From Marisa cornuarietis (lineage: Eukaryota; Mollusca; Gastropoda; Architaenioglossa; Ampullariidae), in contig SMMW01000056.1 in NCBI GenBank assembly GCA_004794655.1, positions 62,001 to 126,000 of the forward strand: 64,000 bases of DNA. Direction: 5' to 3'. The notes beneath the pieces are model-generated. The model was not told the DNA's origin. It saw only the letters and a list, made by a program, of their open reading frames with translations, and searched no databases. Positions 26,372 through 39,800 of the stretch are shown here, in pieces. Both the position numbers and the translations under genes were made by a program. Position 1 is the first letter of the stretch, and each line of letters opens with the position of its first letter.

Positions 26372-27462
26372 AAGTTAGCTCGTATAGCGCCTTATATATC
26401 CTCCCTTTAGGTAGTTTATGACGAACTCAAGGCGCTTCACAAATGACAGATGGTGTGACGTGAAAATAATGTGACGTCAGAACAAAATGACGGAGCTCCA
26501 GGTCATAGGGCAGCATCTACACACAGCACCGACACAGTCCGCAGGCCAAATATCAAACGTCACACAAGTCGTAATACACTCCCTAGAAAATGTAGTCCCT
26601 AATAACACATCCTACACACAGCACACATCACACTAGTCGTAACACACTCCCTAGTCAATGTAGTTCCTAATAACACATCCTACACACAGCACACATCACA
26701 CTAGTCGTAATACACTCCCTAGTCAATGTAGTCCCTAATAACACATCCTACACACAGCACACATCACACTAGTCGTAATACACTCCCTAGAAAATGTAGT
26801 TCCTAATAACACATCCTACACACAGCACACATCACACTAGTCGTAATACACTCACTAGAAAATGTAGTCCCTAATAACACATCCTACACACAGCACACAT
26901 CACACTAGTCGTAATACACTCCCTAGAAAATGTAGTTCCTAATAACACATCCTACACACAGCACACATCACACTAGTCGTAATACACTCCCTAGAAAATG
27001 TAGTTCCTAATAACACATCCTACACACAGCACACATCACACTAGTCGTAATACACTCACTAGAAAATGTAGTTCCTAATAACACATCCTACACACAGCAC
27101 ACATCACACTAGTCGTAATACACACCCTAGAAAATGTAGTTCCTAATAACACATCCTACACACAGCACACAGCACACTAGTCGTAATACACTCACTAGAA
27201 AATGTAGTTCCTAATAACACATCCTACACACAGCACACATCACACTAGTCGTAATACACTCACTAGAAAATGTAGTTCCTAATAACACATCCTACACACA
27301 GCACACATCACACTAGTCGTAATACACTCCCTAGAAAATGTAGTTCCTAATAACACATCCTACAAACAGCACACATCACACAAGTCGTAATACACTCACT
27401 AGAAAATGTAGTTCCTAATAACACATCCTACAAACAGCACACATCACACTAGGGCCACGAAT
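26371..27462 (+). mobile_element. Interspersed element, long copy (thirteen 68-bp units)
   Basis: A (TAA)n tract (26324-26370) leads into CAAGTTAGCTCGTATAGCGC. AGCGCCTT (26386-26393) and AAGGCGCT (26429-26436) are inverted and can form a stem-loop. A unique leader with TGACGTCA (26472-26479) follows, then exactly 13 units of 68 bp (26567-27450), and the end CACTAGGGCCACGAAT. The architecture (microsatellite, short leader, tandem core, fixed end) resembles molluscan 'pearl' and Helitron/Helentron-associated elements. No coding capacity is present; assignment to a class is inference. Confidence 0.88.
26567..27450 (+). repeat. 68-bp tandem array, 13 units
   Basis: The anchor AGTCGTAA recurs every 68 bases at 26567, 26635, 26703 and so on to 27383, and the element end motif falls at 27451, so there are no indels in the array. 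Units vary by substitutions: CTCCCTAG or CTCACTAG, TAGTCAATG or TAGAAAATG, TAGTCCCT or TAGTTCCT. The first units are closest to the single unit of the short copy. Confidence 0.95.
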
Positions 27463-30400
27463 TAGCATGTAGTAACGAGCTTTTCCAGATGGCTGCAACA
27501 ATAACAGCTGATTTATTCAGCGGAAACTGGATCATTTCTTTTCATAAGCAAATGTTTTACAGTCGTGGAGAACAGTGGGTGGAAGCTTCTCCAAACTTCG
27601 ATGAAATTTTCGTTACAGACTAACTTTTTCTCATTTCCATTCAAATCTAATCCTAACCCTGGCAGCACTCCACATTTACATAAACTATTTTCTTTTCTGA
27701 TCTGTGAAATATTTTTATGCTTGATTTCGCGTACACACGCCGTCTGAAAGAAGAGAAATGGCATGAGAACTTGATAGCAGGCACATTATGGTTGGCTTTA
27801 GCCGGGTGTTGTAAGTGGTTTGGCGCAGAAATGTCCTGCACTGGGCATGTAAAAAGGTTAAGCAGGTCACACTGGAATTTTATAACATAGTCGAGTCACT
27901 ATAGCACTCGGGGGTTTGTCGAACTCAAAGAAACGAACTATGAGGACTTCTCGTCAGATTTATGCCTCGAGCAAAGACAGATTATCCAGAGGACACAGAT
28001 ATGAAGTTAAAAAGACACGGGTTAGACGTGGACAGGAAAATCCAGTCCATACTGTGGATCACATTGTGAGAATTTGATTAAAAAGGCGATTTCTTGATGG
28101 TAATTAATTTTATTCTTTTTTTTTCTCTGAACGTTTTTCTGTTTCTCTTTGTCATGTGTATACGCAGCGCGCGCGCAATCACACACACACACACACACAC
28201 CTCTGGTTTTATCTGATTGATCATTTGACTTATTCGTGATATGTTACACTTTATCTATTTGATAAACACCGAAGGTTGTTGGTAGGCGATGCTGTCAGAT
28301 CATGACGTTGTGAAATTTCTGGGTTACTTCCCAGCATATATTGGAAATCATTGTGTCTTACGCCTCCTCCTCCTCCTGTTTTCTTCCATTTTGTCTACTT
28401 CTTCTGACTGCTTAATCTTTGTGGCGTGGGCCATCTTGAACGGCTGAACTGATTCCAGAGAAAGCGATTCATATCAGCGTCATGTTGCCCAGAGGCAGCC
28501 GGCGCCACCGGAAGTCATTTTGGTTGCTGCATTTCATGTTGTGTGTGTGTTTGTGTGCGTGCGTGGGTATATGCTTTTGTCTGTGCCTGCTAACGTGTTC
28601 CTGATCGACCATACAGCGTGCAAGTCAGCAGAAGCAGGGGTGTCGCGAGCATGTGTGAGCACACGCCAGGGTTTGGGGCGGCAGCAGCTCGCAGTGACGT
28701 GCAGTTGACGACTGGCGCAGGGAGAGCCGGGAATTTCTTCTATTGAGACATCCATAATTGATGGAGTTAGTTACTGTGTGCCTTACCGCGGCCCTCGCGT
28801 AGACTGGCATGGTTGCTTCAGTCCGTGTGTCCATCAAGGTTACCACTTCCCTCCTTTCCACACCCACCCACCCTACAGGCCAGAGGCTGTTCGATCAGCT
28901 GTTTCTCTATTCTCGTGTTCACACACACTCTCTCTCTCTCTCACACACACAGATATTCCCTAGTCGCTTTCCTCGTGCTCTCTTTAGAAGATTGTCCTAC
29001 AGCTTTTCACAACTTAGAAAGCCTGCTCGTCATGTTCCACCTCCACAATGTGATTACCTACATTCAGCATGTTTAGTTCGGGTTTAAAATTTTGAAAAGG
29101 AAAATGAATGCCTTGGTTTCCTCGTTCGCTCGTGCAAGTCTTTTCTTTGCAGAGGAAGCAAAGTGGCCAAACTACTTTGGAATCGCTGGAGATATCTGGA
29201 CAGGTGTTTCCTACTATTTCTTCAGACAGAAGCTTTCTCAGCACTATGTTTTAAAGCTATACTTACGCTCCTTGATATTAAACAGTTTTGTCGTGTATGA
29301 GTGAAACAGTCTGTGTGTATTGCGTGTTTAGAATTCCGTAAGCCATTTGCATGCTGCCGATCAGTTGTAACCAGCCTTTACCATCTCCATCGCAATTTTA
29401 CCCATGCCCCCCGCCTTCTCTTCCATAACCCATTACCTTCCCTTTTCCTCTAACTCCCACTACCTGTCCTTTTCCTCCTCTCCTTTCTTTTCTTTTTCTT
29501 CTTCCTCCTCTTCGTCGTCATAATCATCATCATCATCATCATCATCTGTCGTGACTAATCTGATCGAGAGGTTCCAGAAGAGGTGAGATGTCATAATCTT
29601 CTTTCTTGTCTGTGTACAGGCACGGTATCGTACTCCTCAAACCACAGAAAACTGGTTTTATATCTCGTCCGAAGTGAAGTGCGCGTGCGGTAACTACTAA
29701 CTGCACGCGCGTGCACGAAGACAATAATAACTGCATAAAAAAAGCTCTCCCGCATAGCAAACAAATGGATCCGGAAGTGACGTCATGTTCCGGACTAGAG
29801 ACTCGCAATGCCTGGCACCATAAACGTCAGCACCAGCCGGCTTTGGCATGCGGATCAGTATCTTGTGTCGGCCTCCTTTGTAGTGGCGGCTCCAGATAGA
29901 ATTTCCTTGTCACGGCGACATTGATGGTAGAGCAATGTGGACCTGCGTTCGATAGTTGCGGCGGTTAGGGCACAAGACGGCGGCCACGGTCAGGGTTAGG
30001 GAGGGGCGCTGGAGGCTTCAAGAAGCGTGGTCATGTCGACTTGGGGACTTAATAGGCGGGATGGGATGGATCGAGACAGTGACTGGTGCAGGGTGGTTTA
30101 CTTTCTGTTAAGATTTTTTTCCCACAAGCTTCATTGGCATCTTGCAGCGCTGTCTGTACAATCTTGCTTGGGAGGTTACGTGGGACGCAGTAGGGCCAGT
30201 CATGGGCTGAAGTCTTTAACAGTGGTAAGGCTACCTCAGGTTCGCATTTGAAGCGTTACTTGGGTCCTGTAACTATACAGGCGCAGACTAGGAGGTCGAC
30301 TACAGTTCTGTAGGTGCCCGTCTTGCTTACGGTCCACACCTACAAAGATATTACTGAGTCTGCAAATACTTCGTGGAGGTGAAGCAAACCTGCAGGTAGA

Positions 30401-33400
30401 CATACCTTCAGTTTATTACTACAGCGTCTGGTTACTGAACTGAAACTTTGACTATACTGAAAGAGGTTAAGTTGAAACGGTTTGACAACTGCAATTAGAT
30501 ATTGAAGATAGTGTTTTCATGGATAAATAAAGCGAAATCTTATCAACTGTAACCAACATAAAAGCTCTTGAGAGACGTCTCAGACTTTCCCATTTACAAA
30601 AATGTCTGAAATTCGTAAAGCAAAACGAGAAGAATGGAGATTAACTTAACTTTCTATCGGAGAGAAACGGTAATGACAGCTATGAATGCATCTGGGGAGT
30701 GAGAGCGAACGTTGGAACAGCTGAAACGCCTCCCATGCGTTGGAAGCTGTTTCGCTTTCCCTGTCGCCTATCTGTAAGGTGAAAACCTCCCCGCCGCATT
30801 TATTTATGCACTCAGGTATACATGGCCCGCAGCCATTACAGCCAGCATGCTAATTTCGTCGGCCGCGAGCTCGAATCTCTTATGAAATCATTATCACATA
30901 GCAGCGAGCCATGCACCAGACCTCAAGACCGCGAGAGACGCAGCAGCTAAACAGTCTATGTGCCAGCACCTGCAGCTAACAGAATCCACCCGATTCGCTA
31001 GCTTTTTGGGTGAAACAGCGGCCCAGTCGAGCAGCTTGCGAGACATGGACAGGAGGAGAGGGCTGTTGGCGGAACCAGGGATGTGCAAGAAACGAACAGC
31101 ACGAAATAAAAAGTGGGAGGCCGAGAAAACGGAAAGCAAGAGGAAGAGTTGGGTGGGACGGTTGGGTATTCGATGACGTCAGTGTGAAAGGTATACAGTT
31201 GTCTAAACATGACAGGACCTCATGGTTGTCGTGTTTATATGGCTATGAAGAGACATTCTTTTGTTAACGACTTTTCTTTGTTGCTATCTTGCAGAGTGTG
31301 TTGTGCGATTCTAGAACCTAACACCTAACACTAACACTAACACTTGGGGTCTGTTGCGCATACTGTCTTACTGCTTGATGTGTGCGATGCTGGTCCGTCC
31401 TTACATGCGCACGCACACATATACATCCTCAAGCACGCGAACACACACACACACACACACACATACGCAGGCATATACACGTGCACACATAGAGAAGACA
31501 GAGGTAGAACTGCAAGAGAACCAACAAAACCATGAAGTGATTTGATTGGCTAGGCCATCGCTGTGAAGCTTGAGAGAGCAAGACCAAGGCACCTTATCCC
31601 AATGTATGAACAGACTAGCCATGTGCATCAGTGCTAAAACTGTACATAAAAGAGTAACCTTGTGTTGCATCGTCCTAAAGATCACAGTGAAGCAGAAATG
31701 ATTGGTGATTTCCGAAAGACATCTTTATTTTTTGCCTTTTTAAGGAAAACTGGATAATAAATACACAAAACTGTAAGACATAAAGCTTTATACAGCTTGA
31801 GAGAGAGAGAGAGATAGCACCATAGCCAAAGTCAGTCAATTAAACATAAAGGCCAGCTAAAAAAAAAAAAGTAGCATGACAGAATGCAATAAATACTATG
31901 TAGACAGACCTCTTGCGACGGAGTCTTCATTTAGTAACGAGAAGGGTGAGCAGTGTTTAGACAACTGTAGCCAGGAGAACAGCCTGCAAAGCCTTAGGCC
32001 CTTCTTAATCACACACGCAAATTGCCAAAAATGTTTTGGAAAAATGTGTATATTACTGCCATGTAAAACGTTATCAAACATAATCATATATCTTACAGTG
32101 TGCGTCCGACCAAGAAAACCCTTCAGCTGCATAGTTAACCCCTAGTATGGCAGCTACATTCTTCATAACTGAGCAGTACTTTAGCCGATTTCTTGGCATT
32201 AACCAGCCAGCTAGAGCTCAGTGCTTGAAGCATCTGGTCCATTGAAGTGCACTGATAGTAAGTGATACTGGGAGCACGTACTCGCGGAGAACGCAGGTAG
32301 ACCTAAGTAAGGTTGGCAGGTTGCGGCTTCTAGGATACAAACCCCAGTCCGGCGACGCTCTTCAAGCCAGATGCTCCGCTTTGACGCGCAGCACGTGCAG
32401 CTCAGTTTGCCAGCATCTGATTCCGGGTGTCTTGTCATGTACCAGCACCCTAGCGTTGCCCTGATGAAATGTTCCCGCCAACAGCACGACCCTTTTTCGA
32501 GCATGACCAGAAAGCGATAAGATTATGCAGGTCGAAAGCCGTGACCACCAGCTCGTCCTCTCCCAAACACGCGAAGACAAACAGCTCTGTCCTCATAAAG
32601 TTAATTACACGAAGTGTTCCGAGACCCCTACCCCCACTCCGCCGCCACAGTTACATTTATCGGCACACAGACGAACATAATGAGGTGACTGACGAGCCGA
32701 CCTGAATGGGGAGTGCATCCTGGAATTTAATTAATTCTTGCCGACACGAGCATGTTGAGGAGACCAGAGCATGGAGCAAGATATGAGTGGATCGTTCGGC
32801 ACAGTCCTCCCAATGTGAGAAAAACAGAGGCAGGATTAAAACGGGCTACCGCTTCTCTTCCCTCAACGAATTTTAATGATGTCGTTGGCTCGAGCAGTCC
32901 TGGTGTCTGAAAGTAAACACTTTACATTGAGGGCTTCCTCTGCCTCTTTATACAGACATTTGCAGCCGAAACGTTTCAAAGACTCGGAGCGGCCCATCCC
33001 GAGAAGAAGGAAATGTTTATATCAACGGCCAGCTTGGTGCATCGTTATCTCTCTGCCAGAAAGAGACATTTTTTAACTTTGTCTTGAAAAGCAACGTAAG
33101 AAATTCGTGTTCGATGTGCTTTAAAAAAATATTTAACGCTGTACTTATTGTACCCTTGTGTTGCAGTGAAGGGGGATAAGTGTGGACAGTGAGGGCACGT
33201 GATAATTATTTTGTTGCCAAAAATACTCAGCCTTCTTAGATAAAGGGATGAGAGGGACGGGCTAGTCATAAGGGCTCGCACATTCATTGCACGCGTGATT
33301 ACAAGAAATGCGCATGTCTTGTGGAGTTGGGCGTCCGTAGCAACAAGGGACAGAATAAGGAGGTGGACGTTATGTCCGTGCTGGCAACGTCCAAATGAAT

Positions 33401-34989
33401 ACCTGTCGCAGGTTTGCTTGATGTCCTTGTCTAGGCCACATAAAAATTGTCTTTAAATATACGTAGATAGACGCAGGGAAACTAACCATTGGTCAGCCCT
33501 CCCAAAATTGACCCATTGTTCTTGTCTCGACAAACGTCTTGATAGGAGTGGCCAGGTGCAAAGGATATCCCTAGGCGTGCTCTCGTGTGTGTGTGTGTGT
33601 GTGTGTGTGCGTGCGCGCGCGCATCTTGGTTTGCGTTTAAGATGGAGAAGGGATAAAAATTTGTAAAGTTATTAAGGAGTAGAATTCAAAATCCCAGTTT
33701 TAAACCCCACAAGAGGAAAAATCGTTTGACAGAAGACTATTTTTTGTTCTTCTGACAGTCGATCCTTCGTTTGATGTGTGCAGTATTTCTCAAAGTACCT
33801 TTGAATGGACGATGTGATGAAAGGAAAGCAAGTGTGATATATTTAGAAATGTCCAGTCATTGAAGACGTGATGGCCAACAAAGTATCAGAGCGCAAGCCT
33901 TTCATTCATTCATGACTCCTGTAGACGTGTGGGACGACTAGAATGATGAAAGTAAACATACTGCTGCTGCCTTCAAACATTATGTTTGCTCTACAGCCTT
34001 GTGCGAGTCCATTTCCTTAATGTGATTCATTTAACTAATGTGCGATGATGAGAACCTTTGGCGAGACACGACAGTGGGTGGACGGCCCGCCTGGGGGTCC
34101 TCTACTATTTGCCCCCTAACTCTGTGTATGGCGGCAAAAGGCGCGCTCTTCTGGTTTCAAGGAGTTATATCCCCCTCCCAACCTTTGCGCGAGCAAGTGT
34201 GTTAGGAGGGTCAGACCTAATGGCTTCGATAATGCAGCTCGTTGAAAGGGTGCAACGATGCGTTTCTAGGCCAGAACAGCTGTAGGTTTATTAGTGTTGG
34301 GCGTAGGAATACAATGGTTCATCACTAGGGTTGCGCTGAAACAGGTGAATATTATGTCCTCAGTGTCTGGCAAAACCGATCTTGTGTTTAATACAAGAAC
34401 TGAATTAGCACTAACGGTCAATTATGATATAAAATAAAGAAGGCGCTGAGGGCCAATTCTGAGAGGAATTTCTAATGCACTCAGTAGGAAAGTTCACGCA
34501 GCAGGATTTTTCCTGCAATTCAAAAAATACTAGAGTATTTATACTAATAATTTTACGCAGCAATCTGTATTGTTTGTAATTCTTTTACATTTTTTAGACA
34601 GTTAAATGTTTGCTATTCCAAGTACCTTGACGGAGAGATCCCATTTTTGCACAAGATACAATGAAGGTTTATGTTCCAAAGGCTCTACGCATCCAACAGA
34701 TATTGAGCATTTTAGGGATCTGCGGCTATATGCAATGTCTTCATAACTGCTTGCAAAAATGTTTGCCTTCTAAAAAAGAGAAGCTAAATTTATTGCCCTT
34801 TACTCCTCCCCATCCAAAAAGTACTCATCACCTTACTTGCAGCTCGTTGCTACATATGACTTGCTATGGCCGGCGTTAGGAAATTTTCCTTCTTGTGTCT
34901 TTAGAACTTCGATGCGTGTCATTTTGTGGGTATTTTGTGGTTCTGTAATTGTTGGTAGTTTTATGTCTTCTTTCTCGGAAGATGGCAAT
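27463..34989. other. Non-coding stretch
   Basis: Short CA/GT runs lie at 28181, 31441 and 33587, a (CAT)n run at 29521 and a GA run at 31800. A basic 72-codon frame at 30958-31176 is unrecognised and probably fortuitous. No gene is identified. Confidence 0.65.
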
Positions 34990-35190
34990 ATTTTATTAAT
35001 CAGTCTCTTATTCCTGAATTGTGTCCAGAAATCTCCACGAGAAATATATGCTGAAAAAGAACATATCCCAGGATTATTACTTATGGTTGACTTTGAAAAG
35101 GCTTTCGACAGCGTGGCCTGGGTGTTCATGGAAAAGGCACAACATACTCTCTTACCTATTATTCAAATTATTGAAGCGTTGTGAAGCTCT
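34990..35190 (+). pseudogene. L1-like reverse transcriptase fragment
   Basis: A short + strand stretch reads EIYAEKEHIPGLLLMVDFEK and AFDSVAWVFMEKAQ. This is the palm motif region of an L1/Tx1-type RT (GLLLxxDFEKAFDSVxW). About 65 residues are recognisable before similarity fades. No poly-A tail or 5' part is seen, so it is an internal scrap of a third LINE lineage. Confidence 0.8.
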
Positions 35191-36649
35191 AGAAGATATT
35201 GGTTTTGTTTGTGACTTCTCCAGATATTTAACGCTTCTTTTAGTTTAAATGTTGTTTTACTTTGTTTGGCTGTTGTGTATTACTGGCCTGTAGATCTTAT
35301 ATCAAGCGTAGAAAGAAAATGAAAGGAAGGTATGTTTCTCGTAGACTGGCAGGAAAGGAGGTAGCAAAAAAAAAAAGAGGAGAAAAAGAGAACGATGTTT
35401 TTCTGGCACCCTCGTATCCAGATTTCTTCTGGCTCCATCCCCTACCTCATCCTGCCAACATCCCGCCGTGTCTGACTTTTTTCTCTTGTCGTTTAGCTTT
35501 AGGGATATTTTCTCTTAAATGCGTATTTATCTTTATTTAGGCAGAGCTAACTTCTTTTTTAAAAAAAAAAAGTACATACAAGCAGCTCAGACAACATCTC
35601 TAGTAAAGTCTTTTTTTTATTTTCTTTGTATGGGAAGTGCTCTGAGAAGAGGAATGGTGGACTATATCTACCTTATATCTACTTTACGTTGTTAATGAAT
35701 CGTCAGTTGGAAGATGTTCTGCCTGTTACACAAGATGTGCACCATTTCCGCGGGAAACTTCATGCAAGGTGATCTCTTGGTTGCCTTGTGTCGATACGTA
35801 CGCCATTGAACTACTCGCCGTTGACATGTCCATCAGTTTGATAGGTGCTGACCTCAAATGTCAGGTTTTTTATGTTTGAATAAAAGCTGAGAATATCGCT
35901 CTTGTGGAAGAGGCAAGCCAACAGCACTACAAATGGGAGTTTTTCAAAAACACGGAGTGTCTCTCTAATGGGTCAGACACTTTCACCCTCCATTACACTG
36001 CCAATAAATTTATAAATCGCCCATTCTCCCTTCAAAACTAACGGAAACTTTTTTGACTGTAATATGTTATACAACGTGGCATTTCTTATCTCGGTCATTT
36101 TTTTTTAGTATGTCTATTTGTGGACATTTTGAGAGGTTAATACTTGATGCATCATTGTGATGTATCGCGCTGTCACACACGACTCTGTGAAGATTTTTAT
36201 CTGGTTACCACCTTCCCAGAAAAATGACATTCACCTGTAGGTCCCTACCCATTTTGTTGGTGACTTTTTGTTTGAGTCACCGGCACAAGAAGCTTCCCGT
36301 TTGTTTGCACATGCAACTTCTTCTTCATCATCATCATCATCATCGTCGTCGTCGTCCCTTATGCAGTGCGATCAATGCGCTTGAACAAACGAAAAGCACT
36401 AGAAAAAATACAGTAGCACAGTCTGCAAAGTCTAAAAACAAAAAAGATAGAGAAGAGAGGGAGAGAAAACGATGAGAAAAGGTGAAATGAGACAACCAGG
36501 TACTGGAAATCTTCATAAACGTGGTCGGTCTTCAAAGCTGGTGACTGCGTGGCAACGAATTCCAGACACTAGGGGCGGAAAGAGGAAAGCAGCGCCGTCT
36601 AAGAACGAACTCTTTTAGTGAAACTTTAAGACACGTTTAATTATATTTA
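35191..36649. other. Non-coding stretch, possible second microsatellite-linked element
   Basis: A (CAT)n(CGT)n run (36325-36356) is followed by CAGTGCGATCAATGCGCTTG and, 200 bases later, GAATTCCAGACACTAGGGGC. This recalls the layout of other microsatellite-flanked marine invertebrate repeats, but only one copy is present here. Confidence 0.5.
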
Positions 36650-36888
36650 TGTACACGTCCGAACCGAGAGCGCGCTGGTTCAATTCCCGATAAGCGCAGC
36701 ATACTTCCCCCAGTTGACCCATCTGACGGGAATGGGTACCTGACTCCATAGAGGGTTGGGGAAGGTAAGGCAGCGAGGGAGAGGAGATTGGCACCACCCT
36801 CATGTAAAAGCTGGCCCCGAGAAAACTGAGGTCTCACCTCCCAACGACCTGAAAAGGTTATGGAATTACCTTTACCTTTATCTTTTTA
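36650..36888 (+). mobile_element. tRNA-derived SINE
   Basis: GGTTCAATTCC at 36677-36687 matches an RNA polymerase III B box inside a truncated tRNA-like head. It is followed by a body with GGGAATGGGTACCTGACTCC and GGTTGGGGAAGGTAAGGCAG, and by a 3' tail of TTACC/TTTACC units (36866-36888). An A box is not clear, so the head is probably 5'-truncated. From memory, this body and tail recur in molluscan genomes; that is recollection, not a search result. Confidence 0.7.
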
Positions 36889-39800
36889 TGTACACCTACA
36901 TTTAGAAAGTTTTGTCGACCTTGACTGATAGTGAAATTGCATCTTTAATTATTATAGCATTGCTGTATATGGTCTACCGATTGTAGCTGTCGTGGACGAA
37001 ATAGGTTCGGACATTGTACTGACCGTGCATTTCGAGTCTGTGAATGTTATTGAAAGGAATCAAAATGGGCCGATGTAATGGAAGGTAAATCGCACCGTGA
37101 CACTTCGATGAGGTCAGAAGCATCTGCGAATATCGGGTGCGAAAAAAAAATCCGCTGTCTAAGCAATGTTCTTAGACGGTTGACAGCCACCAACGAGTCT
37201 CCGCCACGTCTAGACGTCATTTTGTGCTGCGGATTGTCTCCCCCCTCACGAGTTGATGGTAACTGTGCTGGCATTTTGTGCTGGCATCGCAGCGGCTCCC
37301 AGGTGACTTTGCCCCCATAGCTCTCCCGTGTTTGGTTGCCTCCGAATTTCATTCTGCAGCATCACTGCGCATCATTATGCCCAGTTGTCTGTTCCTGGGC
37401 TGAGGTATGTCGGAGGCATAGAGTGGTCTCCCCTGCGGCTGCCCCTCCTCGCGCGCGTCTCCGCTCAGCTCTGCTTCGGCAGATTGGATCTCAGCATTAC
37501 CGGTGTACAAAATGCATTAAGGTAATGACGGGGAGGGGGGATCAATAAAGGCTTTGTAATGAACTCGACTGCAATGTTCACGTCGCTAGCTTTATTCTGG
37601 ACAGCCTGTCGTGTTCCCCCTGACCGAATCAGACATAGGTCTTGCTACAAACATTTCCTTGCAGGCTGTTTCATAAAAAGAAGGGGAGAAAGCATCTCTC
37701 CGGTCTGGATTATAGGATTTGCAAATATCATTTGTGATCAGACGTTAGAAAATATCGGCTTAAGTATTCAGACACTGTTGCGCTGCAAACATTTACAAGG
37801 GTGATAGGAGCCTGAACCATTAATTTATTTTTCAAAGCGAGCAATTTGTTTTGTTTACAGTTCTGTGATATATACTTGTGCTTAGAGTCAGAGGTTATAC
37901 CTTACTTCTGCGAACGTTTCTTTCTTGTGATTGATGTTCTTGTTTCTGTTGAAGTTCTTGTGGAATTTTGTGTTTGCTTTTGGTTTGTGTTTACTGTTTG
38001 TGTTTTTGTGTTTTATTTGTGTTTTTGTGTTTATTTTTGTTTGTTTGTGTTTTTTTGTTTGTGTTTTTTGTTTGTGTTTTTTTGTTTTTGTTTTCTTTTT
38101 TGTAGGGAGAGTGTGGGAGGTGGATGTATGTGGGCGCGCTTGTGTGTTTTGGGAGGGATGGATGCTGCTGTTCGACATCGGTTCAGTCATCGCCGTGTGC
38201 CACTCACCCTCAGCTACTTAGCTTCTGAAGAGTTTCAGTATCCTGGAAGAACTGATAGGATTTGCTTTCTTAATGCTTTCTATTCATTTTGTCAAGACAT
38301 TCCATAGAAGAACTTGGAACTGGTCAGTGTTCGGAAATACATATTCATTTTGGCAGGTACGCGTGAGATGCATCCATTTCTGTCCTGTAACAGTCAGATC
38401 ATGGTGTGATTTGTGCTAGTCTGCGGTTGAACCAGTTGGAGAGAGAACCAGGATAGTTAACAGGAAGTTTAAAAATGTCTTCGTTAGATCAAAAATAAAA
38501 TAAGCTGGCAGCAGCAGTGCTTTCCCGCTTCGAATTCTTCTGATGTTTTGCCAAGTCATGACATTTTTAAGTCTATGGATAGTGAGCAGCAAAAGAAATG
38601 CATTTACAGTCGGCACACCAGCCTGTCAGGGGTTCTTGCTATATGGTGTGTCTAGTGGGAAGAAGAAACACCAGCAGCGGTGCGTTCTTGTTTAACTTGT
38701 GCCGCACAGTAATGGCCTCGGAATGGCCTCTGAGTACAGTCGCAAGCATGAAAGGCTTCCACATGCACCTCGATAAGAGACCCAATGATTGCGATGACTG
38801 GGATGTGATGGTGGGCCTATAATGAACACGAGAAATGCGGATCATGTCACTCACCCGAAGATCGCTATAGTGCAGGAACTTAACATTCCACCCTGATTTG
38901 TGGGGGTTTTCGTACTAACGGCATTCATTAGCCTCCCGTTTCTCGCTTACCACAGCAGAACCCTTCAGTCTTTGATGTAGTTTGCTCTCACATCTCCAGT
39001 ACTTTAACCCTGATCGACTATCCCTCTAGATTAAAAATACCTCCCGTAAAACATACGAAAATACAAAGAATGCTATATACTATTATCTTTGTTAGGAGTT
39101 GGTGTCAGGAACAAGATTAAATCAGCGTTAAAACTGGGTAGACAGCTTAAGCTATTATGTCTGAGCTACCCGAAAAGCCGTTTTCTACGCATTCCAAGGT
39201 TTGCAGTGGAAACGAAGAACAGACTTTGAATTCTTAAAGAAAACCGAGCAGGTAAAACAAAAATAACTAAGACGTCAAACGTTGGTACTAACAATACTAC
39301 GAAGACTTTCCCAATGATATCCAATTTGTCCAAATAATTCGTGCTACTGGTAAAAAAACACTGAAGATTATTATTAAACCCGTTTTTCGATCCTAAAAAT
39401 AATTTAAAATTTGGCAAGTGCGCGCAAGGTAAACAGAACTCCTCTTCGCAAAGTTTTTACTGTTTCCTGAGGTGAAGCATCGTTTCAGACTACACATCTT
39501 CAGATAAAGGCAAAGGCTCTAGTGGTCGTAGCGGAGTGAAGTGGTTCACAGTATCAAAGGCTCGGCATGCGGAAGTCAGAACTAAACTCTCTCTTTATTG
39601 TCACCTCTTCATCTTCCCTGATAAAGCAGGTACCCGTCGCTGGTAGGCAGGTCCAGTTCCATTCTCTGCTTCGAACCTATGAACTCGCGGAGCACAAGTA
39701 ACCGCAAGGCTCGAGTACAGCCCTCTGACAGTGACGTAGACAAATATCAAGCGCGCGCACAGACGGTCTTCATCATGTCCCGCGTCAAACAGGTTTACAC

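Noticed and set aside
29964..30003. GGTTAGGG words resembling telomere repeats
   Set aside because: Only two isolated matches; no tandem array.
30958..31176. 72-codon basic frame after a CAG-rich stretch
   Set aside because: Hydrophilic and ATG-started, but overlapping frames on both strands are equally open and nothing is recognised.
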